From Hyphomicrobiales bacterium (GTDB taxonomy: Bacteria > Pseudomonadota > Alphaproteobacteria > Rhizobiales > Rhizobiaceae), in the NCBI GenBank assembly GCA_900473915.1, contig UCNG01000007.1, positions 122,254 to 186,253 on the forward strand: a stretch of 64,000 nt of DNA. The letters are read 5' to 3'. The stretch's first letter is position 1. The number at the start of each line of letters is the position of its first letter. Of this stretch, positions 15,663-24,288 are shown piece by piece. The notes under the pieces were generated by a model. That model did no database searches, was not told the DNA's origin, and worked only from the letters and a program-made list of their open reading frames with translations. The position numbers were made by a program, and so were the translations under genes.

Positions 15663-15787
15663 TTGTTCGGTTTTACTCCTCCTCCCAAAAACCGAACCCA
15701 AAGCGCGATACTCCTCCTCCCAATCGCGCTTTATAGATCCGCCCACTGCACACTCCTCCTCCCAGTGCAGTGGGCGTTCTCTTTTCT
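15663..15787 (+). ncRNA. Three-hairpin CCUCCUCCC (cuckoo/alpha-r14-like) small RNA array
   Basis: Three perfect hairpins stand in a row, all with the same 13-base loop ACTCCTCCTCCCA: arms GTTCGGTTTT/AAAACCGAAC (15665-15674 with 15688-15697), AAAGCGCGAT/ATCGCGCTTT (15700-15709 with 15723-15732), and CGCCCACTGCAC/GTGCAGTGGGCG (15740-15751 with 15765-15776). The stems share no sequence, only the loops do, so structure and loop are what is selected. The last stem is followed by TTCTCTTTTCT, a terminator-like tail. The loop is complementary to the Shine-Dalgarno core GGAGG. Alphaproteobacterial stress-induced small RNAs with exposed CCUCCUCCC loops (Rhodobacter CcsR, rhizobial alpha-r14) have this form. 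The arrangement is seen directly; expression is inferred. Confidence 0.8.
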
Positions 15788-15910
15788 GGCCTCTCCCCGA
15801 ACTCCTCATTGACTTTCTTCAATCCGAACTGATGATGCGCTGGCTCTTTCAGTTGTTTTAAGGGTTGAGGGATAATTTCGGTACTCGGCGCGACAGGGGA
15901 GCGGGGTTCC

Positions 15911-17584
15911 ATGTATTTCAGCAAGATTTTCAATTCCGCCAGGCGGGTGCACGGGGCGCCCTTGTTCTGGCTGGCTTTTGTTCTGCTCTTGCAGATCGTA
16001 CTTCTGTCGTTGAGGCTTAATGCGCCGATCGGCCCCATGTATTGGGACAGCTACATCTATTTTGATGCTGCCCAGCGCATAAGAATGGGGCAGATTCCGA
16101 ACGTGGACTTCTCCACCCCCGCAGGACCGCTTGGTTATTATCTGTTTGCGTGGGGACAAACCCTGTTTCCAAAAGCGCAACCGCTGTTGCTCGTTCAATG
16201 GTCCCTTTTGGCTATCGCGGCGCCTTTGATGGCATGGGTGCTGGCGCAGCTTCAACCCCGGAATCGGATGACCGGTTTTCTTCTTCTTGTTCCATTTCTG
16301 GTTTTCGCGGTCTTTCCGGCCAATACACAGAGCTTTTATCCCTATCCTGGATTGGATGGCTTCGGGATTTATAACCGCCACACGTCGCTTCTGCTTTACG
16401 TGCTGATATGCGGCCTGATGTTCATGCGTGACGGCGCGAAGCTTGCGCTTTTTTGCGCGGCAGCCATGCTTGCACTCTTCCTTATGAAGATTACGGGCTT
16501 TCTTGCAGGCGGCTTATTCGGTCTTGCGGCGCTTCTGGCTGGAAGAATCTCAATTCGCAGCGTAGCGCTGGCTGCTATGACCGCCATCACGGCGCTGTTA
16601 GCTCTGGAACTGAATAATGGAATTATCAGCGCGTATGTTCGCGATATCACGACATTGATCGCCTTGAATGAAGAGGCGCTATTGCCGCGCTTCCTCACCG
16701 TCATATCGTTGAAACTCGATGTCATCGTCCCGGCAGCGGTTCTCGTTCTGGCCCTTTTCTGGAGGGAGCAGCGCCTATCCGGAATGCAAGGCCGCTTCTT
16801 CGATCGGGGTTCCGTCTGGCTCGCCATCGGGCTTCTGGGCGGCGTCATTCTTGAAACGCAGAACACCGGCAGCCAGGAATTTATTTTTCTTTGGCCCATC
16901 CTGCTCATGATCTTTCAACGCGTGAAAGCCGGCAGCGAGAAGTTCAAGATCGTCTTCGTCACGCTTGCCGCCTTCTGTGTCATTCCGACTTTCACCAAGG
17001 TCACACACCGCACCTTGCGAGCCGTGGCCGTCGCGCCGACTTATGTTCAACCCTCTTTGCCGGAGCTGAAGAACTTGGGCCAAGTGCTTACGCGGCCTGA
17101 TTTCCTGAAGCGGGCAGAACTTTTCCAGTCCCATTATCCAGAGAACAATGCCGCCTATGACGTATTGGCCAAACAGGGCCAGCTACCCAGTTGGCAGCTT
17201 TATTCGGAAATTGACTTTCAGGTTTTCTGGCTCCTTTCTGCAAACCAGATGGTGGAGGATTTGAAAACCTTCGAAACCCGCAACAATATCCGCCTGCAAA
17301 GCATCATGTCGCTCGACTTCGTCAATCCGTTCGCCTGGATTTTGGACCGCGATGCCACACGGCATATCCAGATCGGCGCTGACCCGTTCCGCACGGTGCC
17401 TGCTCTGTCCGAACGAACGAAAGCCGCTGTGGAAGCAACCGATGGCATATTGCGCCCGAAATGTCCGACGACGACCAATCGCCTTGCCCTGCAGGAAATA
17501 TACGCCGAAGCGCTAAAGGATCGCTCCGTTATCGTTTTGAACCCATGTTGGGATTTGCTGCTTCGCCACGGTCTTATTCCGTAA
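15911..17584 (+). CDS. Polytopic membrane protein, GT-C glycosyltransferase-like
   Basis: A 557-residue protein with about ten to twelve transmembrane segments in the first 400 residues and a soluble C-terminal part of about 170. The first periplasmic loop contains MYWDSYIYFDAAQRI and PNVDFSTPAGPLGYYLFAWGQ, where acidic residues follow the first membrane segment as in GT-C enzymes that use polyprenyl-phosphate sugars; this likeness is of topology, not of a named family. The gene converges with the polyprenyl-phosphoryl-pentose locus (17596-24687), so it may be the transferase that uses that donor. GGGAG precedes the ATG at 15911. Its stop codon lies inside a hairpin shared with the aminotransferase gene. 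Confidence 0.55.
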   Translation: MYFSKIFNSARRVHGAPLFWLAFVLLLQIVLLSLRLNAPIGPMYWDSYIYFDAAQRIRMGQIPNVDFSTPAGPLGYYLFAWGQTLFPKAQPLLLVQWSLLAIAAPLMAWVLAQLQPRNRMTGFLLLVPFLVFAVFPANTQSFYPYPGLDGFGIYNRHTSLLLYVLICGLMFMRDGAKLALFCAAAMLALFLMKITGFLAGGLFGLAALLAGRISIRSVALAAMTAITALLALELNNGIISAYVRDITTLIALNEEALLPRFLTVISLKLDVIVPAAVLVLALFWREQRLSGMQGRFFDRGSVWLAIGLLGGVILETQNTGSQEFIFLWPILLMIFQRVKAGSEKFKIVFVTLAAFCVIPTFTKVTHRTLRAVAVAPTYVQPSLPELKNLGQVLTRPDFLKRAELFQSHYPENNAAYDVLAKQGQLPSWQLYSEIDFQVFWLLSANQMVEDLKTFETRNNIRLQSIMSLDFVNPFAWILDRDATRHIQIGADPFRTVPALSERTKAAVEATDGILRPKCPTTTNRLALQEIYAEALKDRSVIVLNPCWDLLLRHGLIP

Positions 17585-17599
17585 GTGGAATCCACTTAC
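17581..17599. terminator. Hairpin between convergent genes
   Basis: GTAAGTGGA and TCCACTTAC (17581-17589, 17591-17599) are perfect inverted arms around one base. The stop codons of both convergent genes (17582-17584 plus, 17596-17598 minus) fall within the arms. There is no clear T-tract, so its terminator role is tentative. Confidence 0.4.
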
Positions 17600-19011
17600 T
17601 TGATTTGAGCCTTGACGAAATCTCGCACAATCCGGACGATGCCGCGCGAAAGCACTTCATCCAGCGCCTTGATGAACGCGTCCACATGCTCGCGGCCGCA
17701 GATCAGCGGCGGCTCGAGGCGAATGACATTGCGGTTATACTCGGTAAAGGCGACCAGAACCCCGTGATCGCGCAGCAGATGGCTGCCGATAAAGCCGGGG
17801 AGCGAACCTTTCAGCTTTTCATCCAGCATTCCCAGAACAGGCCGTAGCACAGCTGGCATTGTCTGGGAAAAATCATGGAACTCCAGTCCCACCATCATCC
17901 CCTTCCCGCGCACGTCTTTCACAAGTGCGGGATAGCGGCCCTGCAACTCGCTCAGCCTTTCCAGAAGATAATCCCCTACCTCGGCTGCGTTATCGATCAG
18001 ATGCTCATCGTATAGAACATTCAAGGCTTCAATGGACGTGACGCAGGCTTCGCCGATCCCGCCAAAAGTCGCCATCGCATGGATCATCGCAGTCTTGGGC
18101 GTGCCATAGGCCTTCATGTAGATGCCACGGCGCGCGATCATCGCGGCCATGGCTGTCTTTCCGCCGCCAAGCGACTTCGCCAGCGCAGTGACGTCTGGAA
18201 TGACGCCATAATGCTCGAAAGCATAGAATTTCCCGGTTCGTCCCAACCCGCACTGCACTTCGTCGGCGACCCAGATCACACCATACTGCTCACACAGGCC
18301 ACGCAGCTTCTGCCAGAACTCTGCATCAGCCTGAATGATGCCGCCGCCGCCCTGCACCGTTTCAAGCACGATCACCCCGATTTCAGGGTCTGCGCGAAAC
18401 GCTTTTTCAATGGCTTCTATATCGCCGAAAGGCACACGCACAGTGTTGTCGACAAGCTTGAATTCGCCGCGATAAAGCCCGCCATCCGTGATGGACAGAA
18501 CGCCCTTGGTCTTGCCGTGAAACGAGTTTTCAGCATAGACGATCTTCGGCTTGTTCGGACCGGCGGCGCGCTCCGCGACCTTGATTGCAGCTTCCATCGC
18601 TTCCGAGCCGGAAGATCCGAGAAACACCATGTCGAGATCGCCGGGCGAACAGGCTGCAATGTCATACGCAAGAGCAGCCGCATATTGGGACATGAAGGCG
18701 ATTGCGATCTCGTGGCGCATCTCTTCCTGAAACTGTCGCCGTGCTTCCAGAATGCGCGGGTGATTGTGACCGAAAGCCAATGACCCGAACCCGCCGAAGA
18801 AATCGAGGATCGGGCGCCCGTTCTGGTCGTAATAATACATACCTTCCGCACGCTCGATCTTCACCTTGTGAAAACCGAGCAGCTTCATGAAGTGAAGTTG
18901 GCCTGGATTGAGATGAGCCGTGAACAGTTCCGTCATCTGCGGCAGATCGAGCGCTTTTGCTTCGACAACAGTCAGCAGTTTCGGCTTTGGCGTTGTGTTG
19001 GACTGGTTCAT
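17596..19011 (-). CDS. Class III PLP-dependent aminotransferase
   Basis: A 471-residue fold-type I aminotransferase. GSSGSEAMEAAIKVAE (about 131-146) binds the PLP phosphate, WVADEVQCGLGRTGKFYAFEHYG (about 245-267) carries the aspartate that holds the pyridine ring, and ALAKSLGGG (about 274-282) has the Schiff-base lysine. Relatives convert omega-amino groups of acetylornithine, putrescine or 4-aminobutyrate. It starts nine bases after the stop of the extended SDR gene and is last in the minus-strand run from the UbiA gene, so a part in building an amino-sugar or other modified glycan is possible, but a stand-alone amine catabolic role cannot be excluded. Confidence 0.75.
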   Translation of the reverse strand: MNQSNTTPKPKLLTVVEAKALDLPQMTELFTAHLNPGQLHFMKLLGFHKVKIERAEGMYYYDQNGRPILDFFGGFGSLAFGHNHPRILEARRQFQEEMRHEIAIAFMSQYAAALAYDIAACSPGDLDMVFLGSSGSEAMEAAIKVAERAAGPNKPKIVYAENSFHGKTKGVLSITDGGLYRGEFKLVDNTVRVPFGDIEAIEKAFRADPEIGVIVLETVQGGGGIIQADAEFWQKLRGLCEQYGVIWVADEVQCGLGRTGKFYAFEHYGVIPDVTALAKSLGGGKTAMAAMIARRGIYMKAYGTPKTAMIHAMATFGGIGEACVTSIEALNVLYDEHLIDNAAEVGDYLLERLSELQGRYPALVKDVRGKGMMVGLEFHDFSQTMPAVLRPVLGMLDEKLKGSLPGFIGSHLLRDHGVLVAFTEYNRNVIRLEPPLICGREHVDAFIKALDEVLSRGIVRIVRDFVKAQIK

Positions 19012-19019
19012 GTCTGCCT

Positions 19020-20027
19020 CTATACAGCTTCCGGTGCCGGGGCGTCGGAGGATGCAGCTTCGATCTTTTTGCGATACTCGCTATAGGCTGCGATCAGCAT
19101 ATCCTCGTCTCGATATTGCGGCACCCAGCCAAGCTCGCGCTCGCCCTTTGAAACATCCAGAACGCACATTTCATCGGCAATCAGATATTGCTCCGGGTCC
19201 ATGATCGGCATGTTCATCCAGTCGAGCAGGCCCAATGTCCGCTTCACCGCCCAGGCAGGCGTCGGCAACAAGACGGATTTTGATCCTGCATGGCGGACGA
19301 GATCTCCGAGCAGCTTGCGAACCGGGGGCGGGTTGAGCGAACCGAGATTATAGACCTCATTAGGTATACCCGCCTTGAAAGCAGCCCGTGCCGCCTCGGC
19401 ACAGTCGAATACCGAAATAAACTGGTAGGGATTTTTGCCCGAACCGATCATCGGCACCGGCAGATTGTAATCAATCAGCTTGAACAGCTTTTCCAGAATG
19501 CCGAGGCGTCCGGGGCCAATGATAAGGCGCGGACGAAGCAGGGAAATTTTCATCCCCCGCTCGCGCCATTCGACGGCAAGTTCTTCGGTCCTCAGCTTGG
19601 AAAGCCCGTACTCGCCGAGCGGCTTGCAGGGATGGTCTTCCTTCTGCGGCCATGTGTAGGTGTGCCCGTACACCATGTCGGTGGTGAAATGCACAAGCTT
19701 GTTCGCCCCTGCCGCATCCATCGCCCTGATGATGTTTTCCGTCCCGTAATAATTGACGGGAAAAAAGAAATCATGCCGTTTTGCCCGGACCTGTATCGGC
19801 GAGAGCATCTTGGCCGACAGATTGTAAACCACGTCGTCGGCGCGAATGCCCAACCTGCGGATTGCTTCCGGATCGGTTACATCGGTCGCGACGAAAGCGA
19901 CGTCGGCATAGTGCGACAGATCGCTTTTCACGATATCCGCGACAATGACCTCATGGCCGTCGCCAAGAAGTTTGGGAGCGAGATAACGCCCCACAAATCC
20001 ATCGCCGCCGAAGATTATGTGTCTCAT
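19020..20027 (-). CDS. NAD-dependent epimerase/dehydratase (extended SDR)
   Basis: A 335-residue extended short-chain dehydrogenase. GGDGFVGRYLAPKLL (about residues 7-21) is the Rossmann motif, and the YxxxK pair is YGLSK (about 139-143). Such enzymes act on nucleotide or lipid-linked sugars, or on steroid-like 3-hydroxy groups. It lies between the EmrE-like gene (16 bases) and the aminotransferase (8 bases). In mycobacterial decaprenyl-phosphoryl-arabinose synthesis, DprE1 is followed by an SDR reductase, DprE2; this protein or the classical SDR at 23387 could fill that step. The exact reaction is unknown. Confidence 0.75.
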   Translation of the reverse strand: MRHIIFGGDGFVGRYLAPKLLGDGHEVIVADIVKSDLSHYADVAFVATDVTDPEAIRRLGIRADDVVYNLSAKMLSPIQVRAKRHDFFFPVNYYGTENIIRAMDAAGANKLVHFTTDMVYGHTYTWPQKEDHPCKPLGEYGLSKLRTEELAVEWRERGMKISLLRPRLIIGPGRLGILEKLFKLIDYNLPVPMIGSGKNPYQFISVFDCAEAARAAFKAGIPNEVYNLGSLNPPPVRKLLGDLVRHAGSKSVLLPTPAWAVKRTLGLLDWMNMPIMDPEQYLIADEMCVLDVSKGERELGWVPQYRDEDMLIAAYSEYRKKIEAASSDAPAPEAV

Positions 20028-20043
20028 TGCGTGCCCCCCTCGC

Positions 20044-20463
20044 TCAACCCCGCGTCTGCTGGTTCACATTCGTCTCTGCCTTCGGTTCGGATGATTTGCC
20101 GCTTTGCGCGATCAGGACCGTCCCGATGCAAATGAACGCGATGCCTGCGATCTTGTATGCGCCCAGTTCCTCCTTGAACAAAAACCATGCGAACAGAGCC
20201 ACCGCCACATAGGCAAGGCTAAGGAACGGATAGGCGAAGGAAAGATCAACCTTGGACAACACGTAAAGATGTGATGCCATGGAGATGACAAAGGTCAGAA
20301 GGCCCGCAAAAACCCAAGGATTGAAAACGATCTGGAACACGCGCTGGATCAGTGTTTCTGCTGAAAAGCTGATCGGCCCGAGCGTCAGCATGCCGTATTT
20401 CAGCATCAGTTGCGCGGCGGCATTGGTCATGACTGTGAACAGGATGAAGGGTATATATTTCAT
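20044..20463 (-). CDS. EmrE/EamA-like small membrane protein
   Basis: A 139-residue protein with four transmembrane segments, in the size range of EmrE and of the ArnE/ArnF subunits that flip undecaprenyl-phosphate-aminoarabinose. The second half holds SFAYPFLSLAYVAVAL and a final helix pair with GIAFICIGTVLIA, typical of the family. It lies five to eight bases from the DprE1-like gene upstream and 16 from the epimerase downstream. A role as flippase for the polyprenyl-phosphoryl sugar made by the neighbours is attractive. I use the ATG at 20463; a GTG one codon earlier is also possible. Confidence 0.65.
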   Translation of the reverse strand: MKYIPFILFTVMTNAAAQLMLKYGMLTLGPISFSAETLIQRVFQIVFNPWVFAGLLTFVISMASHLYVLSKVDLSFAYPFLSLAYVAVALFAWFLFKEELGAYKIAGIAFICIGTVLIAQSGKSSEPKAETNVNQQTRG

Positions 20464-20471
20464 CACGTTTC

Positions 20472-21788
20472 CTACCCTGCCTCACTGAGCATCAAAGCCG
20501 TGCGGCGCCAAAAATTGGAATTGAAAGCCTTGTCGCGGAAAGGTTCGAAATCGCGCCAGCGCGGATAGCTTGCTGCAAAAGTTCGGGCGCTCATCCTCTG
20601 ATCCTTATAGGGGTTGACCCGACCGGCGGCCTCGATGGTCATCCGGTCCAGACGGTCCAGCAATTCCAGCGTCGTTCGGCCACGATTGGGGAAGTCCATG
20701 GTCAGCGTATATCCCGGCATCGGAAATGACATGGGACCGGGAGACTTCACCGACCCGAAACGCTTGAGCACAGTCAGGAACGATACCTGCCTCGCCTCGC
20801 GGCTTGCCGCGAGCATTGCCGGAATGACGGTTCTGGCAGCATCAAGCGGGATCACGCTTTGGTGCTGGTAAAGCCCTGCCGGGCCATAAAGCCGGTTCCA
20901 GTTTCGGATGGCGTCGAGAGGATAAAAGAAGTTCCGATACCGCACTCCATGCGCCGCCGTCATCCGTCTCTTGCGATGAAAATAGGCCGCGTTGAACAAT
21001 AACAGGCTTACCCTGTTCAACACGGGAAACGGCAAGTCAAAAGGCACGCCAAGGCGCGCAGATGCCGCTATATGCGAGCCGCCGAGCGCGGCAACATGGT
21101 TGCCGACCATCAGCAGGCCCCTACCATTGGAAAGCTGGTCGACCCAGGCCACGGCATATTCATTCTCACTATCGGCAATCTTAGCCATATCGAAATATGC
21201 ATCGAGATTGGCGAAGGGCAGAATCTTCTCCTCAACGTCGAGACCGCCCACGCGCATAAGCCGGATCGTTGCGCGGAGGATCAATCCGGTCAGCCCCATT
21301 CCGCCGATTGTGGCTCGAAACAGGTCGGGATTTTCCGCTGCGGAGCATCTATATTGAACACCATCCGAGCGAAGCAGGTCCAGCGCGTCGACATGGCACC
21401 CGAAAGTCCCCTGCCGATGATGGTTCTTGCCATGCACGTCATTGGCAATAGCGCCGCCGAGCGTCACAAACTGGGTGCCGGGCGTAACAGGCAGAAAATA
21501 ACCATGCGCCGCAACATGAGCGATGATTTCGCCCAGGAGCACGCCGCTTTCTGCCGTCAGCACTCCCCGGTCGGGATCGAAATGCACTATTCTTCTTCGC
21601 ACCTGCATGGGCACGAGGAAGCCCGCATCGTTGTGGCAGCTATCACCGTAGGAGCGACCATTGCCGAATGGCAACAGGCTGGCATCTTTGGGCAAGGTGC
21701 GCGTGAAATCAGTCTCCAGCCTCTCCAGCGAAAGAGATCGGCGCTCTCGGCGATCAACACGCCCGAAACTGTCGAAGGACTGTTCCAT
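20472..21788 (-). CDS. FAD-binding oxidase, DprE1-like (polyprenylphosphoryl-ribose 2'-oxidase)
   Basis: A 438-residue protein of the vanillyl-alcohol-oxidase family. LPFGNGRSYGDS (residues 39-50), FVTLGGAIANDVHGKNHH (107-124) and the TFGCHV segment match mycobacterial DprE1, which oxidises decaprenylphosphoryl-ribose at C2' on the way to arabinose. At the site of the benzothiazinone-reactive cysteine of DprE1 (NICVDFP as I recall it) this protein reads YTLTMDFP, with Thr363 in place of cysteine. The ATG at 21788 overlaps the stop of the UbiA gene by one base, so the two are translationally coupled, which strengthens the pathway call. Confidence 0.75.
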   Translation of the reverse strand: MEQSFDSFGRVDRRERRSLSLERLETDFTRTLPKDASLLPFGNGRSYGDSCHNDAGFLVPMQVRRRIVHFDPDRGVLTAESGVLLGEIIAHVAAHGYFLPVTPGTQFVTLGGAIANDVHGKNHHRQGTFGCHVDALDLLRSDGVQYRCSAAENPDLFRATIGGMGLTGLILRATIRLMRVGGLDVEEKILPFANLDAYFDMAKIADSENEYAVAWVDQLSNGRGLLMVGNHVAALGGSHIAASARLGVPFDLPFPVLNRVSLLLFNAAYFHRKRRMTAAHGVRYRNFFYPLDAIRNWNRLYGPAGLYQHQSVIPLDAARTVIPAMLAASREARQVSFLTVLKRFGSVKSPGPMSFPMPGYTLTMDFPNRGRTTLELLDRLDRMTIEAAGRVNPYKDQRMSARTFAASYPRWRDFEPFRDKAFNSNFWRRTALMLSEAG

Positions 21789-23227
21789 CAGCGCATTCCA
21801 GCCACAAGAAGCAACACTGCGCCAAGCGCGATGACGAGCTGGCTGCGCCAATCCTTGGCGATAAAGAGAACGGGATCGTCATCCATGTTGCCCCGATGCG
21901 CCAATATCCAAACGCGAACATTCATATAGAGCACCATCGGACCGAGCGGCCATATCAGCCAGGGATAGGTATAGAGCGTCTTGACCGCATCGCTATTGAT
22001 ATAGAGCGCCAGAACCAGCGCTGCAGTAAATGCGGCTGCCACCCCGCACTGCCCAACAATATCGCGATCTTCGGGGCGGTATCCCCGCCCGGCGATCTTG
22101 TCCTTTTCCGTCGCTACCGCGCCTTGCAGCTCGACATAGCGCTTCGCCAATGCGAGCGAGAGGAAGAAGAACATGGCAAAGGCCATCAGCCAGAAGGAGG
22201 GCGGAACATGTGATGCCGCCGATCCTCCCAAGAGTCGCAAGCTGTAAAGCCCTGCGAGACAAATCACGTCGCCCAGCAGCATGCGTTTCAAGGCAAATGT
22301 ATAAGCGGTCGTGAGAACCAGATAGGTGACGATTGCCAGCGTGAAAGCCGGCGGCAGGAAGAAGCAGATGAAGGCCGTCAAAAGCAGCAACAGAGCTGCG
22401 ACCGAAAGGCCGAAAGGAATGGAAATCTGCCCCATTGCAAAGGGCCGCTGATTTTTTCGCGCATGTCTCCGGTCTGCTGGAAGATCGGAAATATCGTTGA
22501 CGATATAGATCGCAGACGCTGTCGCACAAAAGGCAATAAATGCCAGGCAACCCGCAATGAACACGTCCGGCTTCACTATATCATGCGCCAGAGTGGCAGG
22601 AACAAAGACCAGCAGGTTCTTCAGCCATTGATGAACACGCAACATCCGGGCATAGGTTCGGATAGTCGGTTTCCCGGCATTGAAAACTTCGCAGCCGTTT
22701 CGCTTCTGAAAGCGCGCTGCTGCGCGATCGGGTGCCACGACAATCGCCTGCCGCGCCGCATCGAAAACCGGCAGATCGTCGCGATCATTCCCCGCATAAT
22801 CGAACCCCTGCCGCCCATAGCGCTCCACCAGAAGGTCGGCCCTGCTTTTTGCGACAGATTCTTTTGTCAGGGACGTTGAGCAGACCTCACTGAAGATACC
22901 GAGTTCCGACGCGACAGCGGTCGCTACCGGTTCCGGAGCTGCTGTCACCAGCACCAACATGCGTCCAGACGCATGTTCTGCGCGCAGAAAATCCAGAAAC
23001 TCGGTTCGATAAGGAAGTCGCGACGCATCCAGCGTGACGCGGCCTGCCACCTGTTGCCTGAGATATGCCTTGCCGGAGAGCAGCCAGACCGGCAACATGA
23101 AGACGAACAGAATGTTCTTTTTCAGAAGAAGAAAAATGCCTTCCCACAGCAGATCGGTCGAAACCAGCGTTCCGTCCAGATCGACTGCCAGCGGCACATT
23201 CCTGCTGCCCTGCCCCCGCGTGTCCAT
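21788..23227 (-). CDS. HAD phosphatase-UbiA prenyltransferase fusion (DPPR synthase-like)
   Basis: A 479-residue two-domain protein. Residues 10-185 form a HAD-type phosphatase with DLDGTLV (16-22) and GNDRDDLPVF (146-155). Residues 190-479 form a UbiA membrane prenyltransferase with about eight helices and the Mg-binding NDISDLPADRRH (244-255), which closely follows the NDxxDxxxD motif of mycobacterial decaprenyl-phosphate phosphoribosyltransferase. The fusion would join ribose-5-phosphate transfer from PRPP to polyprenyl phosphate with removal of the 5-phosphate, two steps done by separate proteins in mycobacteria. It overlaps the DprE1-like gene. Similar genes in Azorhizobium (noeC region) serve D-arabinosylation of Nod factors. 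Confidence 0.8.
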   Translation of the reverse strand: MDTRGQGSRNVPLAVDLDGTLVSTDLLWEGIFLLLKKNILFVFMLPVWLLSGKAYLRQQVAGRVTLDASRLPYRTEFLDFLRAEHASGRMLVLVTAAPEPVATAVASELGIFSEVCSTSLTKESVAKSRADLLVERYGRQGFDYAGNDRDDLPVFDAARQAIVVAPDRAAARFQKRNGCEVFNAGKPTIRTYARMLRVHQWLKNLLVFVPATLAHDIVKPDVFIAGCLAFIAFCATASAIYIVNDISDLPADRRHARKNQRPFAMGQISIPFGLSVAALLLLLTAFICFFLPPAFTLAIVTYLVLTTAYTFALKRMLLGDVICLAGLYSLRLLGGSAASHVPPSFWLMAFAMFFFLSLALAKRYVELQGAVATEKDKIAGRGYRPEDRDIVGQCGVAAAFTAALVLALYINSDAVKTLYTYPWLIWPLGPMVLYMNVRVWILAHRGNMDDDPVLFIAKDWRSQLVIALGAVLLLVAGMR

Positions 23228-23386
23228 TTTTAGCCCTTTACCGCCCGAGCCTCTCTTGTAACGGGACCGCGACAGAAGCCAAATGAAAAATGTACTTTCT
23301 CGATATAGATTGCGCTAAACGCGCATTCCCGCTGCAAAACGGGTCGAGGACCTCATTCTCGTCCCAATCGCTTTGCCAATCGTTGT

Positions 23387-24217
23387 TTACTTTGCGGGGA
23401 CGATCGGTTTCGGCCTGAACTCCGGCTTGATAGCCTTGAGCGCCATGCGATCCACCAGCGCGGGCGCTATAAGCTTCAACCAACGCCCCAGCCGCATCTG
23501 CCGGGTCATCAGCACTTCCCGTTTGCGCGCCTGCACGCCGTCCAGCATCAGCCGCACAGCTTCTTCGACCGGCATCATGTCATCCTCGCGCACGCCGCTC
23601 GTTCCAAGAGCGGCCCCGCTCGCACTGTAGCCCACCTTGCGAATGTCGGTCTTGACAACACCTGGATAGACGATTGTCACGGATATGCCGCTTGGTTCCA
23701 GTTCCGCGCGAAGCGCCTCGCAGAATCCGGAAAGGGCGAACTTCGTTCCGCTGTAGGCCGTGCGCCCTGGCACGCCGATCAACCCGGCAACGGATGAGAC
23801 CGCTACAATCCGCCCCTTGCTTGCAGCAAGATGGGGAAGTGCGGCATGGATAGGCCAGACACTGCCCCAGTAGTTCAACTCCATCAGATCATGCATCCAG
23901 CCGAGATCATCCGGCTTGATTTCGGCAAAATTGGCATGGGCCGACATGCCCGCATTCACGATCAGCGTATCGATGCGGCCATAGGCGGACACCGCCTTGT
24001 CAATCAAAGCGATGCAGGCAGCGCGATCTTTCACATCGGTTGGCACCACGAGGGCAGAACTGCCCAGCTGCCGCAATTCGGTTGCCAGATTTTCCAGCTT
24101 GTCCACATTGCGCGCAGCGAGCACCAAAGCAGCATTTGCACGGTCGCGCCGGGCAATCTGCCGTGCCGTTTCGGCACCGATACCATCCGATGCTCCCGTT
24201 ATGATCGTCACATCCAT
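23387..24217 (-). CDS. Short-chain dehydrogenase/reductase (classical SDR)
   Basis: A 276-residue classical SDR. The cofactor motif is TGASDGIGAETA (about residues 6-17), the NNAG-equivalent is VNAGMS, the catalytic serine is in VAVSSVAG and the YxxxK pair in YSGTK. The C-terminal 40 residues are basic and amphipathic (MRLGRWLKLIAPALVDRM), fit for membrane contact, as in DprE2 and in DHRS7-type enzymes. GGGAGG before the ATG at 24217 fixes the start; upstream in-frame codons are not supported. It lies 159 bases before the UbiA gene, so it may have a separate promoter. It is one of two candidates for the DprE2-like keto reduction. Confidence 0.75.
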   Translation of the reverse strand: MDVTIITGASDGIGAETARQIARRDRANAALVLAARNVDKLENLATELRQLGSSALVVPTDVKDRAACIALIDKAVSAYGRIDTLIVNAGMSAHANFAEIKPDDLGWMHDLMELNYWGSVWPIHAALPHLAASKGRIVAVSSVAGLIGVPGRTAYSGTKFALSGFCEALRAELEPSGISVTIVYPGVVKTDIRKVGYSASGAALGTSGVREDDMMPVEEAVRLMLDGVQARKREVLMTRQMRLGRWLKLIAPALVDRMALKAIKPEFRPKPIVPAK

Positions 24218-24288
24218 GCCAGGCCCTCCCTGCCTATCGATCAGACGACAGGCAAGGTACAGGCAGGCCAATCCTTGCGTCCAGTGGT

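Noticed and set aside
15660-15790. CRISPR-like array
   Set aside because: The repeated ACTCCTCCTCCCA is a hairpin loop with different stems on each side, not a direct repeat with spacers, and no cas gene is present.
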